Part shown: piece by piece, positions 43,926-52,380 of the stretch
Position numbering within the stretch: the first letter of the stretch is position 1
Layout: every line of letters begins with the position of its first letter
Assembly: GCA_903907995.1 (NCBI GenBank)
Contig: CAIVQH010000020.1
Location: 1-64,000, forward strand
DNA: 64,000 nucleotides
Direction of reading: 5' to 3'
DNA from: an uncultured Verrucomicrobiota bacterium
GTDB taxonomy: Bacteria; Verrucomicrobiota; Verrucomicrobiia; Limisphaerales; UBA9464
Notes under the pieces: model-generated
What the model was told of the DNA's origin: nothing
Seen by the model: the letters and a program-made list of their open reading frames with translations, nothing else
Database searches by the model: none
Translations under genes and position numbers: made by a program

Positions 43926-44023
43926 GAAGGACCTTTGGCAAGGGTGTCAGTTCTCATGGGCTCCTTCTCAGTTTTTTCCCGCTTCCGGCGGTGCGGTGCG
44001 GCGTTATTGCCGCTGCTCGAAGC

Positions 44024-44052
44024 AATAGTGTCTTACGTGTTACCATTGTCAA
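44024..44052 (-). promoter_or_regulatory. Candidate promoter of the toxin-antitoxin module
   Basis: Reading leftward, TTGACA (44047-44052) and ACTATT (44024-44029) are separated by 17 bases, about 100 bases before the toxin start codon. The stretch GTAACACGTAAGACAC between them has partial symmetry that could serve as an operator. Confidence 0.45.
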
Positions 44053-44077
44053 GGGCCGGCACGAAACGCGAAAACAA

Positions 44078-45262
44078 TCAAACCGCGGCCATATCGGTCT
44101 CTTTCATCCGTTCAGGACTCGCATCCCCACCCACCTCGGTCTTCGCCACCACCGCCGCCTGTGTCTCCTCCCACACTTTGATCGGCTCGTAAAATGTGTT
44201 TCGCTGCACCGGCGTCCGGCCGGCCTCGCGGATGGCCTTCACCAGCTCTTTTTCCGTCTGGAGCTGCGGCGATTTCGCGCCGGCCATGTGGAAGATGTGT
44301 TCCTCGACGATGGTGCCGTGGATGTCGTCCGCACCATAGCTGAAGGCGACCTGCGCCATCTTCATCCCCATGCCCACCCAGTACGCGGTGATGTGCGGGA
44401 AGTTGTCGAGGTAGAGCCGCGCAACCGCGACGGTACGGAGCAGGTCGAAGCCGGTCGGCGGATGCTCGACCGGGATGCCGTTGTTATCCGGCTGGTAGGG
44501 CAGCGGGATGAAGCCGGTGAAACCGTGGGTCTCATCCTGCAATTCCCGGAGCTGCCGCAGATGGTCCACGCGGTCGGCCAGGCTCTCGACGTGGCCGAAG
44601 AGCATCGTGCAGGTGCTGCGCCCGCCGAGCTGGTGCCAGGTGCGATGCACATCGAGGTATTCGGCGGCGCTCTCCTTGCCCTTGGCGATGGCGCTGCGGA
44701 CCTCCTTGCGGAAGATTTCCGCGCCGCCGCCGGTGAGCGATTCCAGGCCGGCCGCCTTCAGCTCCAAGAGCGTGTCGCGGACCGATTTCTTGGCGAGCCA
44801 CGCCAGATGGAGAATCTCGATGGCAGTGAAGCACTTCAGTTGCAGCCGTGAATCCAGCGCCTTCAGCTCGCGCAGGAAGCCGGTGTAGTAGTCGAACGGC
44901 AGCGAGGGATGCAGGCCGCCGACAATGTGCAGCTCGGTGATGCCGAGGGCGAGCGCCTCGCGCGCCTTGGAGACCATCTGTTCGGCGGTGAGCTGGAAAC
45001 CATCCGCATCGCGCTTCTTCTTGGAGAAGGCGCAGAACTGGCAGCTGAGGATGCAGTAGTTCGAGTAGTTGAGGTAGCGGTTGACGATGTAACTGGCGCG
45101 ATTGCCGTTGCGACGCTGGTTGGCCAGATCTGCGAGCGCCCCGAGGGCGTTGAGATCCTTGGTGGCAAACAGACGATCCGCGTCGGCCTCGGTCAGGCGC
45201 TCGCCGGCTTCGACCTTGGCGGCCAGATCGGCGAGCCCGCTATGTCTCACGATGAACTGCAC
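44078..45262 (-). CDS. mqnE: Aminofutalosine synthase, menaquinone synthesis
   Basis: A 394-residue radical SAM enzyme. The cluster motif is CILSCQFC (C-x3-C-x2-C) at about residues 71-78, followed by FSKKKRDADGF. ELHIVGGLHPSLPFDYY, ESLTGGGAEIF and the late ADDIHGTIVEEHIFH fit MqnE rather than MqnC. It joins chorismate-derived 3-enolpyruvylbenzoate (the MqnA product) with SAM to make aminofutalosine. The prenyltransferase and UbiX-type genes at 52381-53882 could serve later steps of the same pathway. Confidence 0.9.
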   Translation of the reverse strand: MQFIVRHSGLADLAAKVEAGERLTEADADRLFATKDLNALGALADLANQRRNGNRASYIVNRYLNYSNYCILSCQFCAFSKKKRDADGFQLTAEQMVSKAREALALGITELHIVGGLHPSLPFDYYTGFLRELKALDSRLQLKCFTAIEILHLAWLAKKSVRDTLLELKAAGLESLTGGGAEIFRKEVRSAIAKGKESAAEYLDVHRTWHQLGGRSTCTMLFGHVESLADRVDHLRQLRELQDETHGFTGFIPLPYQPDNNGIPVEHPPTGFDLLRTVAVARLYLDNFPHITAYWVGMGMKMAQVAFSYGADDIHGTIVEEHIFHMAGAKSPQLQTEKELVKAIREAGRTPVQRNTFYEPIKVWEETQAAVVAKTEVGGDASPERMKETDMAAV

Positions 45263-45340
45263 GGGGAGAAACTAACGCCAAAAGCGGTCCCTGCACAGAA
45301 ATGGAGCGGGCGAGAATCAGCGAGAGCTCACGGCCCCCTT

Positions 45341-46105
45341 TCACCGGAACTGGTTGTCGTAAAAATGAATCTCGCCGGTGGCAAGGTCATACATGCCGCC
45401 CACCAGCCCAATCTTCCCCTGATCCAGCATCTCCCGCAAAATTGGGCTGCGTTCGCGAATCTGTTGCAGAGCCAGCCGGACATTTGCTTCCGCCACTTTG
45501 GCGACAAAGGCGTAGTTTTTCGCGTTCCGCGGCTGACCATCGTCAGGAACCTGGTCGATGGCGGGCTTAACCCGGGTGAGGAGTCCGGTGAGGTTGCCCA
45601 GTTCAACCTTGTCCGCCGCGCCTTTGATCGCCCCGCAATTGGAATGGCCAATCACCGCGATCAGTTTTGCGCCCGAAACTTTGCAGGCGAATTCCATGCT
45701 GCCGAGAATGTCGTCGTTCAGCACGTTGCCGGCGACGCGGGCGCTGAAAATGTCACCAATTCCCTGATCCAGGACCAGTTCGATGGGCTGGCGGGAATCC
45801 AGGCAGCTCAGAACCACCGCAAAGGGGTATTGGCCCGACGCGGTCGCTTTGACGTCCGATGCCGGCTGGCGGACTCGCGGTTGACTGGAGACGAAACGCG
45901 CATTGCCCGCCCGCAATTCAGCCAATGCCTGCGAGGGTGTCATCGCCGCCTGCGATTCTTTTGTGGAGGGCGAGGCGATTCCGCCAGCAACAGAAGCCTG
46001 CGCCGGAATCGAAGGTGCGGGACCTGAACTCTGGCAACCCGCCGTGAACAGAATTGCCGCGCCAAGGCCGGCAAAAAGTCCGAAATGATTCGATGCGCGC
46101 TTCAT
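45341..46105 (-). CDS. Lipoprotein beta-carbonic anhydrase
   Basis: A 254-residue protein with a lipoprotein signal (LFAGLGAAILFTAGC, lipobox cysteine about residue 24), a Pro/Ala/Ser linker, and a beta-class carbonic anhydrase from about residue 55. Zinc ligands are visible in SCLDSRQP (Cys with the Asp-Arg pair) and GHSNCGA (His-x2-Cys). Start ATG 46105. Export of a beta-carbonic anhydrase to the periplasm as a lipoprotein is less usual than the cytoplasmic form; it would interconvert CO2 and bicarbonate outside the inner membrane. Confidence 0.9.
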   Translation of the reverse strand: MKRASNHFGLFAGLGAAILFTAGCQSSGPAPSIPAQASVAGGIASPSTKESQAAMTPSQALAELRAGNARFVSSQPRVRQPASDVKATASGQYPFAVVLSCLDSRQPIELVLDQGIGDIFSARVAGNVLNDDILGSMEFACKVSGAKLIAVIGHSNCGAIKGAADKVELGNLTGLLTRVKPAIDQVPDDGQPRNAKNYAFVAKVAEANVRLALQQIRERSPILREMLDQGKIGLVGGMYDLATGEIHFYDNQFR

Positions 46106-46247
46106 AGGGTCGAGAGGGTGAATTCGGTTAGGAACTGCCAACGAAACTTCACGTCCAACCTTCTGCCATGTCCAACCGAAATAAATGAAATGGTTTTCCG
46201 GGCTGAAGGACCGAAGTCGGTTTGCGTCGAACAACGGCGGAATCGTT

Positions 46248-47093
46248 TCATTTGCCCACCGCGCTGGCGGCCGGTTTCACTGCTTTCGGGTCGCCGGTGG
46301 GCGGCGGTGCGTGGTCCGTCGTTGATGGCGGGCCAAGAATTTCCCTGAGGACCGGTTTCAGCGCGTCGGCCCAGATTTGGTAGCCTTTCAACGAGAGGTG
46401 CAAGCCATCCACCGTCACGCCCTCAAGAGGTTTTCCGTCCGGATCGGCCAGACGATCACTGAGGTCGAGGTAGCGGATGGTTTTGCCATCTGCCAGGCCG
46501 GCCAGGCGAACGTTGATCTGACGGATGACCGGGGCCATGCCCTCGCCGATCCGCGGGGTGATGCCCATAAGGATGATCCGGGTCTGCGGGGACTTATGGC
46601 GCATAATTTCCAAGATCGCGCGGATGCCTTCCACCACTTCCTCCACCTTGGCCGTCGGCCCCTCCGGTGCGGGCTTGCCGCCGAGATTATTGGTGCCGGC
46701 CAGCAGCACGATCACTTTGGGATTCACGCCATCCAGCTCCCCATTCTGCAACCGCCACAGGATGTTCTGGACGGTGTCACCACCCCAGCCGAAATCGGCC
46801 GCATTCCAGCCGTAAAAATTCTGCGTCCAGTTGGCGAGGAAGTCGCGGTATTGCGCGTCACTGGTTCCCCAGCGGCGGGTGATGGAATCGCCCTCGAAAT
46901 AGACATCGATGCCGCCCTTGCGGGCCTTTTCCAGCAGCTGCACGTGCGCGGCCTGCGAGTTGACGTCAGTACGCGGCACCGGCTGGATCGCCATCGTGCT
47001 GATTTCGGCCGCGATCAGGGCCGAGGCCAGCCAAGCGTTGGCCAGGAAGGTGCCTGCGGCGATCGGGCAGCAGTCGCGGGAGAAACGGGACAT
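46248..47093 (-). CDS. Secreted SGNH/GDSL hydrolase
   Basis: A 281-residue protein with a signal peptide to about residue 29. The four blocks are FEGDSITRRWG (nucleophile Ser), FGWGGDT, LLAGTNNLGG and VTVDGLHLSLKGY (Asp-x-x-His). This is the GDSL/SGNH lipase-acylhydrolase pattern close to carbohydrate acetylesterases and PAF acetylhydrolase-like proteins. The C-terminal 30 residues are Pro/Ala-rich. Divergent from the CE15 esterase at 47272, so both may target acylated plant-type polysaccharide. Confidence 0.88.
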   Translation of the reverse strand: MSRFSRDCCPIAAGTFLANAWLASALIAAEISTMAIQPVPRTDVNSQAAHVQLLEKARKGGIDVYFEGDSITRRWGTSDAQYRDFLANWTQNFYGWNAADFGWGGDTVQNILWRLQNGELDGVNPKVIVLLAGTNNLGGKPAPEGPTAKVEEVVEGIRAILEIMRHKSPQTRIILMGITPRIGEGMAPVIRQINVRLAGLADGKTIRYLDLSDRLADPDGKPLEGVTVDGLHLSLKGYQIWADALKPVLREILGPPSTTDHAPPPTGDPKAVKPAASAVGK

Positions 47094-47271
47094 GGGCTCA
47101 CCTCACTGCGGATCATGCCGTCGCGCCAGCCAATTTACCGGACCGGCCGGCGGCGCCCGTGGCGGACTCGCACTGGACGGCCTGGGGCGATTCCGCCAAG
47201 GTCGCGCCATTCACTCCATCGCTCGGGACCGGTTACCCCATTGGGTGTTTCGCGTACCCGCCTCTCAGCCT

Positions 47272-48747
47272 ATGCCAAGCATCCATTGTCGGCGGAACCT
47301 TGTATCCGGCCTGATCACCCTCGCTGCCAGCCTGCTGCTCACTTCGGGTGCCCTTCGTGGCGAGACCGCTCCGGCTCTGGAGCCGATGAACTGGACCGCC
47401 CAGCAGGATCACCAGAACATGATGGACCAGCTCGGCATCCGGGCGCTCCGACCGGGCCCGAGCGGCAAGCCGGGCGCAACCAACGAGGCGAATTACGACC
47501 CGGCCAAGGCCAATCCGTACCCAAATCTGCCTGACGTGCTCACGCTGAAGAATGGCCAGAAGGTCACCACCGCCAGGATGTGGTGGAAGCAGCGCCGCCC
47601 GGAGATCGTCGAGGATTTCGAACGCGAGGTGATCGGCCGTGTGCCGCCGCACGTGCCCAAGGTGACGTGGACGGTGGTCACGCAGATGACGGATGGTGTG
47701 GTCGGCAACATGCCCGTCCTCGCCAAAAAGCTCGTGGGCCACGTGGACAATTCGGCGTACCCGGCGATCAAGGTGGACATCGCGATGACACTCGTCACTC
47801 CGGCGAACGCCAATGGACGCGTGCCGGTCCTGATGATGTTCGGCGGCTTCTTCGGCGGGGACGGAATGCCCAAGCCGGCAGGATATGTTTCGACGAACAA
47901 AATGCCGGAGTTCGGCGGGCCGTATGCAGATCCGCCCTCGACTGAGCAGCTCATCGCCGATGGCTGGGGCTACGCCATCATCAACCCTGGCAGTGTACAG
48001 GCGGACAATGGGGCCGGGCTAACGAAGGGCATCATCGGCCTCGTCAACCACGGCCAGCCGCGCAAACCCGACGACTGGGGTTCGCTGCGTGCATGGGCCT
48101 GGGGTGCCGCGCGCGGCCTCGACTACCTGGCAACCGAACGCACTGTGGACGCCAAGCACGTCGGCATCGAGGGCGTGTCCCGATACGGCAAAGCCGCGCT
48201 GGTCACCCTCGCCTTTGAGCCGCATTTCGCCTTCGCGCTGGTCGGTTCCTCCGGAGAAGGCGGGGCCAAGCTGCACCGCCGCAATTTCGGCGAGGCGGTG
48301 GAGAGCCTCACTGGCTCTGGCGAGTATCATTGGATGGCCGGCAACTTCATCAAATACGGCGCCTCCGACGCGACCTTCGGCAGCAAGAACGCCAATGACC
48401 TCCCGGTGGATGCCCATGAGCTGATTGCGCTGTGCGCGCCCCGGCCCACATTCATCAGCTACGGCATTCCGGCACGCGGCGATGCCAACTGGCTCGACCA
48501 GCAGGGCAGCTACATGGCCACGGTCGCTGCCGGCCCAGTCTTTCGTCTGCTGGGTGCGCACGATCTCGGCGTGAAGGAAGATTATCGCACCGCGCAGATG
48601 CCTCCCGTGCAGACGGACCTGCTCGACGGCGAGCTCGCCTGGCGCCAGCACAACGGCGGCCACGAGGACCGGTCGAACATGAAGCATTTCCTCCGCTGGG
48701 CCGACCGGCTGATCCATCACCAGGCACCGGTCGCCGCTGCGAAGTAA
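47272..48747 (+). CDS. Glucuronoyl esterase-like protein, CE15 type
   Basis: A 491-residue exported protein (signal peptide to about residue 30, ending GALRGETA). The nucleophile lies in GVSRYGKAAL, matching the G-x-S-R-x-G-K-x-A motif of CE15; FISYGIPARGDANW, VFRLLGAHDLGV and the catalytic-histidine region NGGHEDRSNMKHFLRW follow. CE15 enzymes cleave ester bonds between lignin alcohols and glucuronoyl side chains of xylan. ATG 47272 chosen since the upstream open frame is antisense to the GDSL gene. Confidence 0.84.
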   Translation: MPSIHCRRNLVSGLITLAASLLLTSGALRGETAPALEPMNWTAQQDHQNMMDQLGIRALRPGPSGKPGATNEANYDPAKANPYPNLPDVLTLKNGQKVTTARMWWKQRRPEIVEDFEREVIGRVPPHVPKVTWTVVTQMTDGVVGNMPVLAKKLVGHVDNSAYPAIKVDIAMTLVTPANANGRVPVLMMFGGFFGGDGMPKPAGYVSTNKMPEFGGPYADPPSTEQLIADGWGYAIINPGSVQADNGAGLTKGIIGLVNHGQPRKPDDWGSLRAWAWGAARGLDYLATERTVDAKHVGIEGVSRYGKAALVTLAFEPHFAFALVGSSGEGGAKLHRRNFGEAVESLTGSGEYHWMAGNFIKYGASDATFGSKNANDLPVDAHELIALCAPRPTFISYGIPARGDANWLDQQGSYMATVAAGPVFRLLGAHDLGVKEDYRTAQMPPVQTDLLDGELAWRQHNGGHEDRSNMKHFLRWADRLIHHQAPVAAAK

Positions 48748-48802
48748 TCAGGTAATCAGTGAGCCTGTGAGTCGGTGAGTCGACGAGTCACCCTGCCTAC
48801 GA

Positions 48803-49020
48803 GAATGCCGAAGGCATTCGATCATTCAGCCCAGGGTTGGCGTGGAGCGACTACCCTGGGTCATGGTTAGAAAAGTGATCCCAACCGCAACGCGGTTGCA
48901 TCGGTAAGCGCCGGGATTTGATTCATCTCCTTCAGAGATGGTCGCGATTTCCGCGCCTAACCCGGCGTAGTCTGACTTCGTCGCGCAACGCCGGGCTGAA
49001 TGATGCAATCCCTTCGGGAT
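48803..49020. repeat. Composite multi-hairpin intergenic element, family G
   Basis: At least six small perfect hairpins in 218 bases: GAATGCC/GGCATTC (48803-48819), CCCAGGGT/ACCCTGGG (48830-48860), CAACCGC/GCGGTTG (48882-48899), CATCTC/GAGATG around CTTCA (48924-48940), CCCGGCG/CGCCGGG (48961-48995) and ATCCC/GGGAT around TTC (49008-49020). Four of them have loops of 3-5 bases. It fills the gap between the convergent CE15 and symporter genes. Just before it, 48759-48788 has short GTGAGTCG direct repeats. Confidence 0.7.
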
Positions 49021-49038
49021 ATTGCCGTGCTCGCACTT

Positions 49039-50508
49039 CTACACCGACGCCTTCGCCATCGTCAGGCGAGCAAATGCCACCACCCCCAGCGCGGTGAGCA
49101 GGCCGTTCAGCAGCAGCAGCTCGAAGCCGAACTGGTAGCCGCCAAACCACGCCACCGAATAATGGCTGAGCACGCCGCAGAGCACCGGTGAAACCAGGCA
49201 GACCACCGGCACCATCCATCCGCCCGCGCGCACCTTGGTGAACAGGCCCAGGGTAAACAGGCCGAGCAGCGGCCCGTAGGTGTAGCCCGCGAGATCCAGC
49301 ACGAGCTTGATGACCGCGCCATTGTGGCGCGCCTTGAAAGCCAGGATCGCCCCGAGCAGCACCACCGCGAAGCCGAGGTGGATGAGGCGCCGCCATTTCG
49401 TCTGCGTGGTTTCGTCGAGGTCGCGGCGCGTGCCGAAGCCAAGGAAGTCGATGCAGAAGCTCGTCGTGAGCGTCGTGAGCACCGAGTCGGCGCTGTTGAA
49501 GGTCGCGGCGGTGAGGCCGATCACGAAGACCAGCGCGGCAAACGCGCCGAGGTGCTGCAGCGCCAGCAATGGGAAGAGCTGGTCGGTCTGTGCCGGGATG
49601 GCGATGCCCTTGGCCTCGGCGTAATGGAAGAGCAGCGCGCCCAGCGCGAGAAAGGCCGCGTTCACGAGCACCATCACCACGGTGAAGGCGTAGAGGTTTT
49701 TCTTCGCATCTCCCAGGGAACGGCAGCTCAGGTTCTTCTGCATGGCGTTCTGGTCGAGGCCCGTCATCACGACGGCGATGGCCGCGCCGGAGAAGAACTG
49801 CTTCCAGAAATATTCGGGCGCCCGCCAGTCCTCGAAGAAGAAGGTCTGCGTCAGCGGGCTGGATTTCACCGCCGCCCACAGGCCGCCCAGCCCAAGGTGC
49901 AGGTCGGCCCCGACGGCGGCGATGGAAAGCAGCACGCCCAGCACGAGGAAGCCGCTTTGCAGGCTGTCGGTCCACACCAGCGTCTTGATGCCGCCGCGCA
50001 GCGTGTAAACGAGGATCAGCCCGATGATGACCGCGACCGTCACCGCGAACGGCACGCCCATCCGGTCGAACACAAAGGTCTGAAACACATTCGCCGCGAG
50101 ATACAGCCGCGCTGCCGCCCCCAGCAGCCGGGAGAGGAGAAAGAACGCCGAGCCGGTGCGTTGGGCCGCGAGACCGAAGCGCTGGCCGAGGTAGGAGTAG
50201 ATGCTCGTGAGGTTCAGCCGGTAATAGAGCGGCAACAGCACCTCGGCGATGATGACATAGCCCAGCACATAGCCCAGCACGACCTGGAGATAGGCGAACT
50301 TCGCGGTGCCCACCTGCCCCGGCACGGAGATGTAGGTGACTCCCGAAAGCGAATCACCGATCAGGCCGAAGGCGACCACCAGCCACGGCGAGTTTTTATT
50401 GCCGAGGTAGTAGCCCGCCGCGTCGGCGCGGCGACCGGTGATCCAGGCGACGCTGAGCAGGAGCGCAAAGTAGAGCGCGACGCAGCCGAGGATGAGTAGC
50501 GGGCTCAC
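49039..50508 (-). CDS. Sodium:solute symporter family protein
   Basis: A 489-residue protein with about 13 membrane helices. GYYLGNKNSPWLVVAFGLIGDSLSGVTYISVPG is a long conserved N-terminal stretch (here partly quoted: GLIGDSLSGVTY and SVPGQVG), with RLLGAAARLYLAANV and TAATFNSADSVLTTLTTSF near helix 9. These are typical of SSS transporters with a LeuT fold. GTG 50508 overlaps the upstream stop codon (GTGA), so translation is coupled to the UreF-like gene. Substrate unknown. Confidence 0.88.
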   Translation of the reverse strand: MSPLLILGCVALYFALLLSVAWITGRRADAAGYYLGNKNSPWLVVAFGLIGDSLSGVTYISVPGQVGTAKFAYLQVVLGYVLGYVIIAEVLLPLYYRLNLTSIYSYLGQRFGLAAQRTGSAFFLLSRLLGAAARLYLAANVFQTFVFDRMGVPFAVTVAVIIGLILVYTLRGGIKTLVWTDSLQSGFLVLGVLLSIAAVGADLHLGLGGLWAAVKSSPLTQTFFFEDWRAPEYFWKQFFSGAAIAVVMTGLDQNAMQKNLSCRSLGDAKKNLYAFTVVMVLVNAAFLALGALLFHYAEAKGIAIPAQTDQLFPLLALQHLGAFAALVFVIGLTAATFNSADSVLTTLTTSFCIDFLGFGTRRDLDETTQTKWRRLIHLGFAVVLLGAILAFKARHNGAVIKLVLDLAGYTYGPLLGLFTLGLFTKVRAGGWMVPVVCLVSPVLCGVLSHYSVAWFGGYQFGFELLLLNGLLTALGVVAFARLTMAKASV

Positions 50509-51140
50509 GCGGCGGCAAACAGGGCGGCGTCCGGCAGGGGCGGCAGGCTCGCCGGCAGGGTGGCGCAAACTTCGTCCAGCAGCCGTAGGCACTCCGCTTC
50601 CGGCAGGCCATGTTCCTGGATGGCCCCGTCCACGAATCCGCCGAGTGTCTGCGTGGCAAAGTTCATCAGCCCCTGCCGGAGCGGCAGGTTGAAGACGGCC
50701 AGCACGACCCCATAGACCAGCGGATGCCACCCCCGCGCGTCGGCGTGGTCGACGGCGGAGATATACTTCTGCACCACACGCTGGTCGTGCAGCGGACGCA
50801 GCCGGTTCAACTGTCGCTGGCCGACGCGGAAACTGGCCTCGGAAAAACTCCGCTGCGCGGCGGTCGTGCCCCATTCGCGGTCGAGGGCCATCAGTTCACG
50901 GGCCTGGCCAGCCCGCGCCAGTTCGAAGGCGCGCACGATCATGGGCCATTCCTGCGCCGCCAGCACCTCCCGGCTGTGAGCGGTCAGGGTGGCCTGCAAG
51001 GCCAGAACCGTCCGGCACGTCGCCCAACTGCTGGTCGCGGGCACGACCGCCCGCTCGTCAGCGCGGCCGACCTGCTCGGCCAGGGACCGCACATCCCCAA
51101 GCACTTCGGAGACGTGGGCGGTGGAAGACGTGTTCGTCAT
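50505..51140 (-). CDS. UreF-like helical protein
   Basis: A 211-residue helical protein. The middle and C-terminal parts, LMALDREWGTTAAQRSFSEAS with FRVGQRQLNRLRPL, and HPLVYGVVLAVFNLPLRQGLM, recall the urease accessory protein UreF (its Arg-x-x-Ser-x-x-x-Gly and H-P-x-x-x-G blocks). No urease structural gene or other accessory gene is in the window, and it is translationally coupled to a sodium:solute symporter. The similarity is limited to these blocks, so this could be a distinct family. Confidence 0.45.
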   Translation of the reverse strand: MTNTSSTAHVSEVLGDVRSLAEQVGRADERAVVPATSSWATCRTVLALQATLTAHSREVLAAQEWPMIVRAFELARAGQARELMALDREWGTTAAQRSFSEASFRVGQRQLNRLRPLHDQRVVQKYISAVDHADARGWHPLVYGVVLAVFNLPLRQGLMNFATQTLGGFVDGAIQEHGLPEAECLRLLDEVCATLPASLPPLPDAALFAAA

Positions 51141-51242
51141 GTCGGGACAAGGCTAACGGAGGCCTTTGAAACGGCGAGCGGGATTTGAAGGTCGTGCCGA
51201 ATTGCGCACCGAATTGGCCAAAAACACGCAGCTCCGCCGGCT

Positions 51243-51492
51243 TTGTTGATAATTAGTCACCTTAACCGCAATTATGAATGCGAATACCGGGTTGGCATCC
51301 CTAATGCAGTCACCTCAACCCGTGGAAAGAGCACTAACAAACGCAATGCGAATGAGAGTGTTACCCTCCGTCCCGGCTATCACGGCTGGGACACCCTTCC
51401 TTCCTTCCACTCCAAACGCGGCTGGCGAACAGGCTGGCCGTGAGACCTCATGAACCTGGCCCGGCGGCTTGTTCCACAGGCCGCCGGGTTTT
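51243..51492 (+). other. Orphan short open frame with terminator-like hairpin
   Basis: Part of the 483-base gap 51141-51623. A 66-codon open frame at 51243-51443 starts MLIISHLNRNYECEYR and has no recognisable family. It is followed at 51460-51492 by CCCGGCGGC/GCCGCCGGG and four T. The first 130 bases are clearly less GC-rich than the surroundings. It could be a small gene, a gene remnant or a small RNA with its terminator; coding is not established. Confidence 0.3.
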
Positions 51493-51562
51493 CTAATTTC
51501 CCAACCGCAAACCAATTTCCCGCTGGCACCTTCGCTGGCGGCCAACCAAGCTGAACCTGAAC

Positions 51563-51588
51563 GGGGCGGTGCCGCAAGGCACCGCCCC
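51563..51588. repeat. Perfect short palindrome
   Basis: GGGGCGGTGCC and GGCACCGCCCC enclose GCAA. It lies 35 bases beyond the DUF4337 stop codon, in an orientation that could also end that transcript, although no T run follows on that strand. Similar in core to the arms of element D. Confidence 0.55.
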
Positions 51589-51623
51589 TATGGTTTTGCA
51601 GCACAGCCATTTGCCCCGGCCGC

Positions 51624-52172
51624 TTACGCCCCGATAAAGGCCACGGCGAGCAGCACCAGACCCGCGATGCCGGAAGCGATTCCGGCGTACCAGAACAGCC
51701 GTCGCTTGGTCAGCACGGCGATGGCAGAGACGCCGATGGCCACCTGGAACAGCGTGACGCTCCGGGCCAGGCGGGTATGCAGGTGCATGTGATGGGCGGA
51801 GGTTTTGACGAGCTTGTCGGCCTCGGTCCGGATCTCCTCCTGCTCTTGCTTATACTGCGCCAATTTTTCGCGGTCCTTGTCCGCCGTGGGTTTGCCGAAG
51901 GCCTCCAGCAGGTCGAGTTTCGAGCGCAGGACGTTCTCCTTCAAGCTCTTCGCCTGATAGTAGCTCCACTGGTTGGCGGCTTCCATCTGCTCCAGCATGC
52001 CCTCGTTGGCATAGTGGCCCGACGCAAGGGCGCCGATGGCAGCCAAAACCGCCAACAGCGCGGTCGTCAGCGCCACGCCTAGGGTCCAGTCCGGCCGCCC
52101 CGCGCCATGGCTGTGGCGGTGGCGGTGGATATCTTCGTCAACCTGCTCCATCGGAACTTCCTGATCTTCCAT
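51624..52172 (-). CDS. DUF4337 membrane protein
   Basis: A 182-residue protein starting at ATG 52172 (MEDQEVPMEQV). After a His-rich acidic start (HRHRHSHG) comes a helix (about residues 32-52), then a segment conserved in DUF4337, ANQWSYYQAKSLKENVL, a charged helical stretch, and two C-terminal helices. Function unknown; common in Proteobacteria, Planctomycetota and Verrucomicrobiota. Confidence 0.84.
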   Translation of the reverse strand: MEDQEVPMEQVDEDIHRHRHSHGAGRPDWTLGVALTTALLAVLAAIGALASGHYANEGMLEQMEAANQWSYYQAKSLKENVLRSKLDLLEAFGKPTADKDREKLAQYKQEQEEIRTEADKLVKTSAHHMHLHTRLARSVTLFQVAIGVSAIAVLTKRRLFWYAGIASGIAGLVLLAVAFIGA

Positions 52173-52232
52173 AAAAGGGATGCCGGAATGCCGTGCCGGC
52201 CCCGGAAACGCAAGTACGGGTTGACCCACCCC

Positions 52233-52331
52233 ATCCTGATCTTGCTCGTGCTCTTGCTCTTGCTCAGTTCGCCAGTCCGAAAGTCCAAAATGGAATGGGT
52301 CAAGAGCAGGAGTATTAGCAAGAGCACGATG
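52233..52331. repeat. Inverted repeat of GAGCAAGA units, family I
   Basis: TTGCTCGTGCTCTTGCTCTTG at about 52242-52263 faces GGGTCAAGAGCAGGAG and AGCAAGAGCACGATGG at 52297-52331. Each arm is built of hexamer-like GCTCTT units. It fills the 208-base gap between ubiA and DUF4337. In one frame it would encode a Ser/Lys-rich stretch, but no gene is implied. Confidence 0.55.
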
Positions 52332-52380
52332 GCAGAAGCGAAACGTCCTTGGCCGGACTCAGCAATGCTCGCGAACCCGC

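Noticed and set aside
48803-49020. CRISPR array
   Set aside because: The hairpins differ from each other and there is no regular repeat-spacer period. No cas genes are present.
52233-52331. Coding extension of ubiA through a Ser/Lys repeat
   Set aside because: The open frame that reads through it is out of frame with UbiA; the repeat is an inverted GCTCTT-type element and the UbiA stop codon at 52381 is normal.
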